From Dipteris shenzhenensis (Eukaryota > Polypodiophyta > Polypodiopsida > Gleicheniales), in NCBI GenBank assembly GCA_047967505.1, contig CM106540.1: a stretch of DNA of 64,000 bases. One strand, given 5' to 3'. Position 1 is the stretch's first letter; each line of letters begins with the position of its first letter. Made by a program: the position numbers and the translations under genes. Of the stretch, positions 34,735 through 45,115 are shown piece by piece. A model generated the notes under the pieces. It was not told the DNA's origin. It saw nothing but the letters and a program-made list of their open reading frames with translations, and searched no databases.

Positions 34735-36705
34735 CTAGAACTCAATTCCAAGACAATATTGCATAAGTCCAAGATCTTTCATGTCGAACTCTGCAGATAA
34801 GTCTTGTTTTAATTTTCTGATGAAGCTATCCTTGCTTCCTGTCACAATCAGATCATCTACGTACAAAAGTGCAATAGTAATATCTTCCCCTTGAACTTTG
34901 TAGTAGAGAGTATGATCTGCATTGGACTTCATGTATCCCAGATCAGCAAAATACTTGTCAATTCTGCTGTACCAACTTCTGGGTGCTTGCTTTAAGCCAT
35001 AGAGACTTTTCTTGAGATGGCAAACCTTGTTCTCCTTTCCTGGTTCAACATAACCGGCTGGTTGTTGCATGTAGACTTCCTCGTCTAGATAACCATTGAG
35101 AAATGCATTCTTGACATCGAGCTGATACACATTCCATTTACTGAGTGTCGCTAGTGATATCAAGAACCGTATGGAATCCATCTTTGCTACTGGAGCATAA
35201 GTCTCATCATAATCTTGGCCATATTGTTGTGCAAATCCTTTTGCAACTAATCTGGCTTTGTATCTCTGAATACTGCCATCTGGATTGTACTTCACTTTGT
35301 ATACCCATTTGTTGGCTATGGCCTTCTTTCCTGGTGGAAGGTCGCATAATTCCCAAGTGTTATTTTTATACAAAGCATCCATTTCTTCATTCATAGCAGT
35401 TTGCCATTCTGGCTTATCTACTGCGTCTTCGAAGTACACTGGCTCTTCTGTAGCCATGATGGTAGTCATAAGAGCATAGTTGGTGGTTTCCACCTGAATT
35501 GCTTTGCCTTTCTGAGCATATGTCAATCTGGCTGGTGGTCTACTTTCCCTAGTAGACCGTCTGAGCTGCTGTGGCACTGCTTGGGGTGTTGCTGGCAATT
35601 CTTGCTCTTCTTCATCAACCTGTTCTGTAGATGACTGTGAAGTCGATGCTTCTATCTCCTGTGTAGGTGAGGTTTTCCATTCTGATTCCTCATCAAAGAT
35701 TACATCTCTGGAGATAATGACTTTGCGATTGATGGGATCATACAATTTGTATGCTTTGCTTTCTTCACTGTAGCCAACCATGATGCATTTGCGTGACTTT
35801 GCATCCAATTTCCTGCGATGATCATCATGTATGTGGGCATATGCTATGCAACCAAATATGCGGAGATGCCCAATGCATGGCTTGTGTCCAGTGAATGCTT
35901 CATAAGGAGTCATACCTTGTATCGGTTCGGTAGGAAGCCGATTAAGCAAGTAGTTAGCTGTAGCTATTGCTTCTGCCCAATACTGATTCGGAAGATGCTT
36001 TTCACTAAGCATTGCTCTAGCACTGTCTGCTAAAGTCCCATTTTTCCTTTCAGCTCTTGCATTTTGCTGAGGAGTATCTGCACATGTGAATTGTCTTCGA
36101 ATGCCGTGATTTTTGCAAAAGTTCATGAATGTTGAAGACATGTATTCACCTCCTCTGTCTAATCTCATGACCTTGATCTTTCTGCCTGTTTGGTTTTCTA
36201 CCATGGCTTTGAATTCTTGAAATCTGGCAAACACTTCAGATTTCTCTTTCAGAAAGTAGACCCAACAATATCTGCTGTAGTCGTTGATGAAGGTCAAGTA
36301 ATAAAGTGAACCATTGATGTTGCGGGTCTGGGCATAACCCCATACATCTGTATGAATCAAATCAAGAATACCTCGTGCACGAGAGGTACTTCTGACAAAG
36401 TTGGTTCGCTTTTGTTTGCCGAAGCAGCATGCTTCACAAACCTGTCCAAGAAACTGTAGCTTCGGAATCCCAATTGCCATATTTTGATTCCTGAGATCTA
36501 ACAAGTACTTGAAGTTGACATGACCATATCTCTTGTGCCATTTTGCAGATAGTGGCATCTGCTGCATTTGAGCTGACATGGCATGCTTATCTAGTACTGT
36601 AGCTAGCATCCTGTATAAGCGTCCTTCCTTGACACCTTTTGCTACTAGCTGACCTCTTTTGGATTTGTCTCTGATAGTGCATTCATCACCATCGAAGATG
36701 ACTTT
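34735..36705 (-). pseudogene. Cop-1 pol: integrase and reverse transcriptase
   Basis: A 656-codon open stretch between two in-frame stops. It starts with the post-protease segment. Next is the HHCC-type zinc region (WHKRYGHVNF ... CEACCFGKQKR), then the integrase core with D (HTDVWG), D (MRLDRGGEY, where most relatives have RSD) and E (NARAERKN). The TPYEAFTGHKP and LRIFGCIAYAHI block follows. The RT spans KVKYNPDGSIQRYKARLVAK, DETYAPVAK, QLDVKNAFLNGYL and the catalytic YVDDLIV. It ends LMQYCLGIEF followed by TAG, where Cop-2 has a lysine codon. By itself this stretch lacks protease and RNase H. Confidence 0.96.
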
Positions 36706-37260
36706 TTAGTTGTGTTCCGTCATTTGACCTACTGACAAAAGGTTCTTGCTGAGCTTCGGAACATAGAGCACATCTTTGACTAATCCTTTTGTACCAGTGA
36801 AATTGTTCATAGGGATAACACCTGTCCCTTGAACCGGATTCGGTGTATTGTCTGCTGTGTAGATGACATTCTTTTGACCTTCTAATGGCTTCATTTCTGT
36901 GAACCATTCCTGATGATTTGTCATATGAGATGATGCACCGCTGTCGATGTACCAAGGATCCTGTTCCACTTGGTCGACTTGATAGCTGAAATCCTCTTTG
37001 GGATTGAAATCAGTGTCTAGGTGCATTGTATCAGTCTGATGCAATTCCTCACTTACAAGAAACATATTTCCATGTTCATTTGCAAAATGACTGTGACTAG
37101 AATGTCCACCACCATGATTTCCTCTTCCTCGGGAATTCCCTCGATTACTGCTGGATTGACCGCCTTGGTCGTACTGCTTCTTGCGGCATTCTCTTTCATA
37201 GTGTCCAAACTTGTGACAGTAGTTGCATTGAATGTTTGACACATTGGTGGATGCATTCCC
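36706..37260 (-). pseudogene. Cop-1 gag zinc knuckle and protease
   Basis: In frame with gag upstream and pol downstream but bounded by stops on both sides. It has one CCHC knuckle (CNYCHKFGHYEREC), an Arg/Gly/Ser-rich linker, and the aspartic protease signature WYIDSGASSHMT. LVKDVLYVPKLSKNLLSVGQ then follows. The stop TAA at 36706-36708 falls where Cop-2 has a tyrosine codon. Confidence 0.95.
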
Positions 37261-38160
37261 TCATCCTTGGAATCTTCCTCGGTTGGAATGATTTCCTCTT
37301 TGCTGATTCTGATGTTGCTGAGGATGATGCTGACGCTGATGCTGATTCTGACTTTGATTTTGTTGATGATGACCACTTTTCTGATATGATCTACCTCTGT
37401 TTCTGCCTTTGCCTCTGCTTCTGTCTGAAGCTGTGAATGCCTGATCATTAGAATGACCTTTACATGCTTGAATGGCCTGAGTCCTGAGTTCTTCACCAAG
37501 TAGAACTGACTGAAGTTCTTCTAGTGTTGGAATTTGCCGTTGAATGGCAATACTTTGGACTAGATTCTCATATCCTTTGCCTAGTCCATTCAGGATTACT
37601 TGAACCATTTCTGCAGGATTCATAGTCTCTCCTGCTGCTGCAAGTTGATTGTTGTAGTCTTTGATGCGGAGTACATAAGCATGACCGGTTTCATTGCTAT
37701 TGCGGAAACTCTGGTTGATCTGGTTTCTCAGGGTGAGAATCCTGGATGTGTTCTTGGACTCGTAGAGAGCTGCGAACATATCCCATGCTTCTTTTGATGT
37801 CTTAACTGTGTTGAGCTGTCCTAGCATGACATCTTGCACATTCTGCTTGATCAGGTGATAGGCATACTTGTCTTTCTTATCCCATTCTGCTTGAGCTCGG
37901 GCAATGGCAGGATCTGCTACTGGTGCAGAAACTGTTTGTGTAGATGTAGATCCCGATGTAGATCCCGTTGCTGGTACTGTGACAACAGATGGAGTAGAGC
38001 TACTGGTGGCTGGATCGGCCAATGGTCTAGGTATAGATCCATCGACATACTCCCATTTGTCCTGAAGCACAAGAATGGTCTCCATTCGGTATTTCCATGT
38101 ACCGTAATTGGAGTTGTCTAACTTAGCAGATGCCTCCAGATTGAGGTTGCTAGTCGACAT
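37261..38160 (-). CDS. Cop-1 gag (UBN2-type), lacking its zinc knuckle because of a stop
   Basis: 299 codons from ATG at 38160 to TGA at 37261-37263. The start MSTSNLNLEASAKLDNSNYG with YGTWKYRMETIL, WDMFAALYES, LRNQINQSFR and ILNGLGKGYENLVQSI blocks identify a copia gag polyprotein of the UBN2 type. Features: a Ser/Thr/Pro-rich insert at about residues 49-78 and a Gln/His-rich tail. The TGA comes shortly before the CCHC knuckle, which continues in the same frame, so the capsid part would be made without its RNA-binding knuckle. Upstream open frame to 38364 is leader, not gag. Confidence 0.9.
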   Translation of the reverse strand: MSTSNLNLEASAKLDNSNYGTWKYRMETILVLQDKWEYVDGSIPRPLADPATSSSTPSVVTVPATGSTSGSTSTQTVSAPVADPAIARAQAEWDKKDKYAYHLIKQNVQDVMLGQLNTVKTSKEAWDMFAALYESKNTSRILTLRNQINQSFRNSNETGHAYVLRIKDYNNQLAAAGETMNPAEMVQVILNGLGKGYENLVQSIAIQRQIPTLEELQSVLLGEELRTQAIQACKGHSNDQAFTASDRSRGKGRNRGRSYQKSGHHQQNQSQNQHQRQHHPQQHQNQQRGNHSNRGRFQG

Positions 38161-39120
38161 GGCACAAACAATGTACTCAAAAAGTGTCCTGAAAAACTCT
38201 GTATGAATCAACTGCAAATACACTGAAGATGCTAAGTGAAATCTCTGTACCGTCGGTGAAGATAGAACTGCAGTATATAAGATCTGATCTGTGTTACAAG
38301 GCTTGTGGCAATGATGCCGGGAATAGCCAAGAGGCTTTACAAGGCTGAAAAATGATGTGCACAATGCCGTGAGATAGCCAAATAGGCTTTACAATGGTGG
38401 CATGTGTGTGTGAAATCAAGTGCTATCTGCCCACTGAACCAATCTGCAATGCCTCTGAACTCTGAAGTCTGCTCACTGAACTGATGAACGTAAGGTTTCA
38501 GGTAATGTAATGATGTGAAATCGGATGTGAGCGTATGGACTGACTCTGAGTAGGTACTAGTCGGGAATTTCGGGCATGGCTTAGATTGGCAACTTGGGGA
38601 ATTTAAAGCGTCCCCTCTATGGTGATCTAGTCTACTCTGATCTAGATCTAAACCAACCGTCGATCAATGAAAGAGCAGCAAATAATTCCTTTTCTTTTGT
38701 TCTTTTTAAGTGCTGGGTCAGATGCGTCGATGTAGAGGCAAATGTGTGTGAAGGAAGTGGTTTTGCCGGCGAGGCCCAAATGTGAGTGTAACTTGCGCCA
38801 AAATGTGCGCGTGATGTAACGAGCGCGTAGAGCACAAAAAATCGAGCGACTTTCCTTTTTGGAGCACCCTCAAATTCTTCCTGGATCAAGAGATACGACT
38901 TGATCTAGGTGGAGGGGCAAAAGGAGTGCAAATGGTGCTCAATGATGATGTGTCACTGTGAGTCACATGCAGTGATGATGTGGCACTGTGCTTAACAAGA
39001 GGTGTGCTAGTGAAGCTCTGTGCTGAGGTGGTAGGAGTGTGCACATGCAGTGTGTGCACAGTGTGCCTGGCAAGGCACTGTGCCTGCAGAGGGTCAGTGC
39101 TGACTGGACTGCTGAGGTGG

Positions 39121-39345
39121 CAGTGCTGAGGTGGCACAGATGATGTCAGCAGGGTGATGTGGCAATGCTGAGGTGGCACTGATGACGTGGCATAGGTGAT
39201 GTGGCACTGATGACATGGCACAGGTGACATGGCATAGGTGACGTGGCACAGGTGACGTGGCACTGATGACATGGCACAGGTGACGTGGCTGATGACGTGG
39301 CATAGGTGATGTGGCACTGATGATGTGGCACAGTGGATAAGGGTG
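39121..39345. repeat. ~15-bp minisatellite with ACGTGGC cores
   Basis: Units of the type TGACGTGGCACAGG / TGATGTGGCACTGA. Five units keep ACGTGGC; most others read ATGTGGC or ACATGGC, as expected if a CpG had decayed on one or the other strand. ACGTGGC is the core bound by plant ABRE/G-box-type bZIP factors. Confidence 0.9.
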
Positions 39346-39599
39346 TGACACGTGTCCAACTGTGGGTCAGCCAGTTAACCCAAGGTGATCTTCACCGGAC
39401 CCTGGTGCTATCCTATCTACCACGTGTCGACCAATGGGTGTGTGCCTTATCCTCCACGTGTCAGGGCGTGGGTAGTCAGAATCTTTGGAAGATTCACCAA
39501 AATCTGTGTGGATTCCGTTGCCGTCGGGCGTTTCTCTGTCGATGGAGCTTGCTGGTGAAGCCGTCGGGTGGCTGTAGAAGGAGTCACTGCGTGCTCTTT

Positions 39600-39912
39600 T
39601 GTTTGGGCAGTTGAAGTCGCCATACCTCTGCTTCGACTCAGCCATGGCTGCTGTCGAATCTGTTCAGTGCTTTGGCCGTAAGAAGACTGCTGTTGCTGTT
39701 GCTATTGTAAGCGTGGCCATGGCCTCATCAAGATCAATGGTTGCCCCATCGAACTCGTTGAGCCCGAAATCCTTCGCTACAAAGCCTTCGAGCCCGTCCT
39801 CCTCCTAGGCCGCACCCGTTTTGCCGCCGTCGACATGCGTATCCGTGTTCGTGGCGGTGGTCACACCTCCCAAATCTATGCCATCCGCCAAAGTATCGCC
39901 AAGGCCCTCGTT
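39600..39912 (+). pseudogene. RPS16: Captured fragment of cytosolic ribosomal protein S16 (uS9) gene inside Cop-1
   Basis: ATG at 39644 starts [18 protein letters not shown], the N-terminus of plant uS9. After a single-base deletion near 39705 the similarity continues in another frame: [20 protein letters not shown], then [33 protein letters not shown] and [12 protein letters not shown]. It ends at 39912. About 90 of the ~146 codons are present, from the first Met, without introns, together with ~44 bases that look like its 5' leader. The 3' part is absent. Codons are rich in C/G at the third position, unlike the surroundings. A 16-bp direct repeat, TCACTGCGTGCTCTTT, flanks it (39584-39599 and 39913-39928). 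It lies antisense to the Cop-1 transcript. Not functional as a ribosomal protein. Confidence 0.93.
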
Positions 39913-40868
39913 TCACTGCGTGCTCTTTGCTGGCGGTTGGAGGAGCCTTTGGTAGGCTACGTCGAAAATGGCGATGGAGGTAGCCCGTCGCTACTGCTGA
40001 AGTTGATGGAGAGCGCTAGATGGAGTAGTCGCGTATGGAGAGAGCAGCCAGGAGATCGATCGATGGAATAGCCTCTCGTCACCTTGAGCCGCCTCAAGTG
40101 TTGTAGTTGTTCTAGTCCGTTGATCGTGAAGGGCTGGTCGAGTTGGTGGATGCAAGGCGAGCTGCTGGTCGATGGCGCTCAGCTTGGCGGTGGCTTTGGC
40201 GGCAGCTTGTGAGCCAACACCTTGTAGGAGTGCTTTGAGTTGCTGATGGAGCTTCCGGTGGTTGTTGCAGCTTGTTTTAGGAGCCGCTGTAAACCTTTGG
40301 GAAGCTGGCATCGCGTTAATGGCCCGTAGCGGTTGTTGAAGGGAGCCTTGGCCACTATGCGTCCGCTGCAAAAGGCTTGGAGTCGAGGCTCAATAGCCAA
40401 TCGTTGAGGATAGTTGGGGCTCTATTGAGGTGTCGTTGATGGAGTGGCGCTTCGTTGGAGAGTTTGCTGAAGGAGTCACGATGGGAGGTTGATGAAGCTT
40501 AGGCCGTTTGCTGAGACTATGTAGCCGGTCGGTCTGTGTGCTAAAGCATGCTATTGGAGAGGCCGCAAGTTGTTGAAGGAAACTCTCTTTTTGTGAACCA
40601 TGAGAGAAAGAAACTCTCTTAACGAATACTCTCTCAATAGATTTCTCTCAGAATGAATAGATTTCAATCTCTTTCTCTCACAGAAAGAAGACACTCCCTA
40701 TCTTTCTCACGAAACCTTTGAAGACCTCTCTATCCATGGAAGTCTCTCTCTCTCACATGGACGGAATTGTATGACGGAAATTCTCTCTATCACTCTACGA
40801 AAGTGAAAGGAACACTCAATCTCTCTCACACTCTCAAGAAACTCAATGTCTCAGCGGAAGACAAGGAA

Positions 40869-40880
40869 GCTCTGATACCA
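40869..40880 (-). other. Cop-1 primer-binding site (tRNA-iMet)
   Basis: GCTCTGATACCA on the plus strand is TGGTATCAGAGC on the element strand, a perfect initiator-Met primer site directly abutting the 5' LTR. Confidence 0.95.
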
Positions 40881-41136
40881 TGACAAAATATGAAGAGGGG
40901 AGAGGAGAAGAGTGGAGATGAGGAGAGAGGGCACAGCTAGAGAGCACACCACAAATGACTAACTGTACACTAGAATTAGTTGAAAAAATAGAATATATAC
41001 AAACCCTTTTAGGGTTAGGGTTAGGGATCTAACCCTTTCCTTTATAGCACTCTATAAGGTTAGTGCTATGCACATATGATCACGTGATGGTGCTATGCAC
41101 ACATGATCACATGATGTTGAGCGTGAACTCTCAACA
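40881..41136 (-). repeat. Cop-1 5' LTR (256 bp)
   Basis: Differs from the 3' LTR by A/G in AACTRTACAC, by A/G in TTTTAGGRTTAGG and by one G in a G run. It is followed by GGGAT at 41137-41141. Confidence 0.97.
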
Positions 41137-41141
41137 GGGAT

Positions 41142-43600
41142 GTAATATTGAATAGCATAGCATCTACGCCACAAATTTGATGGACAATGGCACCTTTGGT
41201 GAGTTGCTATCGCATTTGGAGCCATTGATGAATCAAAGTGGTATTTGATCTCCTTGCAAAATTTCGTTAACAATATCACATAAATTTGATTGATAACAAT
41301 TTTCTTTGCGCAGACTTAAGAGATGGATAGAGACATTTAGAGTGCCTTCAAATCCAGTTGATGATTCAATTGATTCTATTCTAAATCTGAAAGCAAAGTG
41401 TTAGTATGAATACTTCCATGCTTCCCCATTTCCTAAGAAACTCATGAATACTACCAAGAGAGATGTTGCATTTTTAAAATGTCTACCACTGGACTAGCAT
41501 TGGGCGTTGATTTGGTGAGGAGGATGCAAAAAGAAGGGGATTTTCAGCATTTGTGGGTGTGCTTTGATCATGTGCGAAGGGTGCATGGTTGGTCTACAAT
41601 GGCAGCACATGTGTATGATCTAAGGTATGCAAAGTGAGCACCTTTCATTTCATTTGAAAATTTACTATTTTGATGATGTTAAATGACTTTTTGTTGCTAC
41701 AGATTCAAAGTCTACAAACAATAGCCATTTGTGAAATGAAAGTAGAAGATGTAGTATCACATACAAAATTTGAAGAGACATTAAATCTTGTGATGAGAAA
41801 CCATGGTGTGATGGATGTTCAGCTCCATGGCTTTATGGCAGATGAGGCCATGGCAAATTGGAATTCCATTCGGCGAGTTTATGGAAAATATCAATGTACT
41901 CTACTGGTGGGTAGGGAAAGAAGCTGCTTGTTTCATGTTAAAGATAGTTTGATAAAGCATACCAAACAATATATAGTGGTGGAATAGAGACATAGGAACG
42001 TAGAACTATGTGAGCCATGGATAAATGCAACGCATGAAGAAGATGCGAAGGCAAAATACAATATTATCAAAGCCTTTTGGCAAATTGGTGCCGCATACCC
42101 TGAATAGTTGCCTGCCTTGGATAGCTGGCTGTCATGGTGGCATGTGAGATATTCTCCTTGGGCATCATAAATGAATGTTGTAAGTATCAACTCATGCAGT
42201 ACATATCTTGAGGATTTCTAATATTAGCTTAGTTTGAAATGAGTTACCATGCAAATGTTTCTTTACCAAAGATGGCAATTTGTTTTTGTTTGCAAACCTT
42301 GGGAGAAGAGGAGCATGCAAACATGCCTAACGGTAAACATGTCAAAATCCAGGAGTTGGTTGGTTGATATGTCAAACATGAAGCTTGCGTTGGTAATATG
42401 GTCAGTTCAATTCTACAAAGTGCCCATTATGCATATTACATAAAAGGTAGGCATATTGGGATGGGACCGAGCTTGCAGGAACTTGTAAGGCGAGTAGTGT
42501 CTGGAAAACCTAATGCAATTCGAGAACAAGGATTTGTAAATATTGTTCATGATGTTGTTGATGAAGGTTTATTGGGTGCAAAAGACAAAGGATTGGATGG
42601 TCACTATAGGGAGAAAAAGACCAGTCCAAGATTGGCTTAAAGCTTCTCCGAATGTGTCACATAGTCTAGGCATTGAGTACATAAATGTGGAAAGGACACT
42701 AGAATCGAACATTGGGCATCCTCGGAGATCTACATTGCCAATTAATCGTATCAACTGGTGCAATCTATGAGAGAAAAGTGGATCCAAACATTTTGGGCAA
42801 TCATGCACATTCCTAGTGGTAGTAAAGTCATATGCATGGGCACAAGTAGTGGCAAGAAAAAATGGGGAAAGGTTGTCACCTTGGGTAAGGCAACAGAGAA
42901 CATTGTGGCCCTAGGATTCTTTAGAAAGCGAGCTTAAAGTGGGGGTGAGACAATGCAATTCATGTGGTTTTTCCCTAATGATGTGATTCATACGTGGCAT
43001 CTAAACAAGAACATTGTGAATCCACCCACCGCACCACTACAACAATGGCCAGTTGAAAATGGAACTAACATGAGCCAAGATGAAGTGGATGCATTGAACA
43101 AAGGAGGGTACATGTTGCAAGCCCACAATGTGCAAGCCAATCATGTTGTGTCAGATAGTGCTCCCGACACATGTGAGGTTGCAATAAGGGGAATAAAAAG
43201 ACAAAGAAGAATGATTTCTACTGCAGCAAATGATAGCATCAAGAAGGCAATCGACTTGAAAGCAATGGTCATGCGAGGAAGCGATTAACCAGAATAGGAA
43301 GGTTGTCTTTCAAATTGAAAGCTATGCAACAACTCCTTCTAGTAGTACTTGCAATGTGACTATAAGTGATACTCCACAATGCACGCGTGCAGACTTTGTC
43401 CAAATGTTTGAGAAAGGGAAGTTCACAGCTTGCAAGCATATGTATTTTGTTTACATAGTGATCCATGTGTGTCCATCAACCACAGCTCTCTCCAATGGAA
43501 CTCTTCCAGATTTTATCTCGTTCTGGAAACCACAAAGTTGTTTGAGCTATTGTGGTGGGAAGTTGGTGAATAAGTTTTTTGGGGTGGAGACAGTTTGAAT
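41142..43600 (+). pseudogene. Mutator-like transposase, catalytic and SWIM part (right half)
   Basis: Continuation of 32956-33553. Around 41560-41633 FQHLWVCFDHVRRVHGWSTM and AAHVYDLRYAK lead into a GTGAGC...CTACAG segment of 69 bp that behaves as an intron (41634-41702). Next come LQTIAICEMKVED, HGFMADEAMANWNSIRRVYG (a probable catalytic Asp block), RSCLFHVKDSLIKHTKQYI and WLSWWHVRYSPWAS. Later pieces are YIKGRHIGMGPSLQELVRRV (42431 on) and a C-terminal block with CNVTISDTPQCTRADF ... TACKHMYFVY (43350-43450), a decayed SWIM zinc finger of CxCx(n)HxC type. Stops and frameshifts are scattered. SWIM and the DDE context point to the Mutator superfamily; exact family unknown. Terminal inverted repeats were not found. 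Confidence 0.6.
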
Positions 43601-43659
43601 CATTTTTCTATCACTTTTTCTTCATGTGATAGAGGATAATGCAATTCTAAAATTTTGGC

Positions 43660-43872
43660 TAGTTTGGCATCACATATGTGGAAGATCTAGGCTCTGAAAA
43701 ATGAAATTTATGTTCATGTTCCAACTTAAAGTATCCTTTCAAATATCTTTGGACATCAATCAATCTTTTGGCATCACATTTGTGGAAGCTTTTGGCTCTA
43801 AAAATATGAAATTGTTGTTCATATTCTAAGTGTCCTTTCAAACATGTTTGGACATCAATCAAATTTTTGGAC
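43660..43872. repeat. Tandem duplication, 2 x ~104 bp
   Basis: Units start TTGGCATCACAT and share GTGGAAG, AAATATGAAAT-like and TTTGGACATCAATCAA. They are diverged. Confidence 0.75.
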
Positions 43873-44193
43873 TGAGGAGAGCATGCTTTAATGAGATTCA
43901 AAATTTGTCTTTTCAAGTGTATTGAAGTTTGACATGTGCTACTATGTATTGGAAATAATTAATGCCAGAATCACAATAAAAATTTATGAAATCTCGCTAT
44001 TTGTTAAGTTGAAGCACTAAAGAGTGAGCAAGGGTAGATTATATTTATGGTGAATGTATAGCTAGCCACTAGCTATATATTTGTAGGGTTGAAAACTCAC
44101 AAAAGTCATAGAAAAGAAATTCGCAAAATGCCAAGTCCCCAGCAACACGAGGGTCAGAGGGTCCTCTAAAGGTACCTTTAAAAAAGGAAGAAA

Positions 44194-45115
44194 ATGGAGC
44201 AGAACTTAGAAGAGTCCTACAAAGCTACAATTAAAGTAGAGGATATCTTACCATCACCACCTCGTCCTGCTCTTAATACCAGAAAGATTATGAAGTTGAG
44301 ATTTAAGCAGCAAGGACCCAAGACAGAGACATCAGCTGAAAAAGAGTTGGATATGAACGAGCCACTTGCTCATGATGGAGGACTTACTTTGACATAGCAG
44401 GAACATAAAGTGGAGACAACAGATGTGAAGACAGATGATGCCTAGGAAATCCCTATAAAAAAGGTGGTGGGTGCTACTCACACACCTATAGATAACAAAC
44501 CAAAAGAAAAACCACAAGAACCCATCATACTACCATCATCAAAAACACCAACTCGTAAGCAAGCTATTCGTCAAACAGAAAGGACTATGCTAGTTTAGCC
44601 ATATGTGCCTTCAACATCAGGGGAAATTACTGAAGTGTCAGAGGAGCAAGCTGATAAAGCTATCTTCCAATTAGTTTCTTCCTTTAACATTTTGTCAAGC
44701 TATCACCAGCAACAGACGGGAAAACTGCATAAAGTACAATTTTTAATAGAGGAGTTAGAGACTATAAGGCACTTGCGCAAAGCCTTTAGATCCTCTTTGA
44801 GACTTGCCACCTGATGTTCCAAAATGTCATTATCCTGTTTCAAAATTTTCCATTCATCATACTAAAACAACAATGGTGCAAGATGTTCAACAGTGGTTGA
44901 CAGAGGTGAAGGTATTTTTAGCAGAGCAATTAAATCAACTAATGGAAGGGAATGTAAAATTGATGACAGAAAACACCCTACTGCAAGAAAAAGTGAATGC
45001 ATTAGTTGGTGTGGAGACTCAGATTAAGTCCACGTCAGATGAAGATACCTTGGAAGTCGAAGGAGTTTTCATTGAGTGGCCAAAGTTTTGGAGAGTTGCA
45101 AAAATAGTTGCATAA
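44194..45115 (+). pseudogene. Unrecognised coding remnant
   Basis: A nearly continuous reading frame from ATG at 44194 is broken by stops at 44398, about 44444 and 44598. It then runs through 44605-44814 (STSGEITEVSEEQADKAIF ...) and, after a frameshift, to 45115 (VQDVQQWLTEVKVFLAEQLN ..., TENTLLQEKVNAL). Composition is Lys/Glu/Thr-rich at first, then helical and coiled-coil-like. No known domain. Likely a decayed transposon-borne gene, possibly linked to the Mutator-like element upstream. Confidence 0.35.

Larger units (their letters stand above)
38161..40868 (-). other. Cop-1 long leader
   Basis: 2.7 kb between primer site and gag. It carries a minisatellite (39121-39345), a captured ribosomal protein S16 piece (39600-39912, on the plus strand) and CACGTGTC motifs at about 39351, 39421 and 39457. 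The last ~300 bp before the primer site is CTCTC-rich. Otherwise non-coding. Long non-coding leaders are also present in Cop-2 and at 21300-22647. Confidence 0.8.
33554..41136 (-). mobile_element. Cop-1: full-length young Ty1/copia retrotransposon, 7.58 kb
   Basis: Both LTRs, target duplication, primer site, polypurine tract, gag, protease, integrase, RT and RNase H are all present in copia order on the minus strand. The LTRs (257 and 256 bp) differ by two substitutions and one single-base indel, so insertion is recent. The coding part nonetheless has several breaks (stops at 37261-37263, 36706-36708, 34735-34737 and 34334-34336, plus a frameshift near 34480). It cannot make a complete polyprotein by itself and was perhaps mobilised by a relative. 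Its 2.7-kb leader carries a minisatellite and a captured ribosomal-protein gene piece. It inserted into a Mutator-like transposase pseudogene. Confidence 0.97.

Noticed and set aside
38161-38364. N-terminal extension of Cop-1 gag
   Set aside because: The 68 extra codons show no similarity to gag. The ATG at 38160 starts the conserved MSTSNLNLEAS block, also present in Cop-2.
39094-39359. Cys/His-rich open frames on the minus strand, resembling zinc-binding repeats
   Set aside because: They are produced by the 15-bp minisatellite read in different frames.
40998-41030. Telomere-like TTAGGG repeats in the Cop-1 LTR
   Set aside because: Only three short repeats, present in every LTR of the family. 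It is part of the LTR, not an interstitial telomere.
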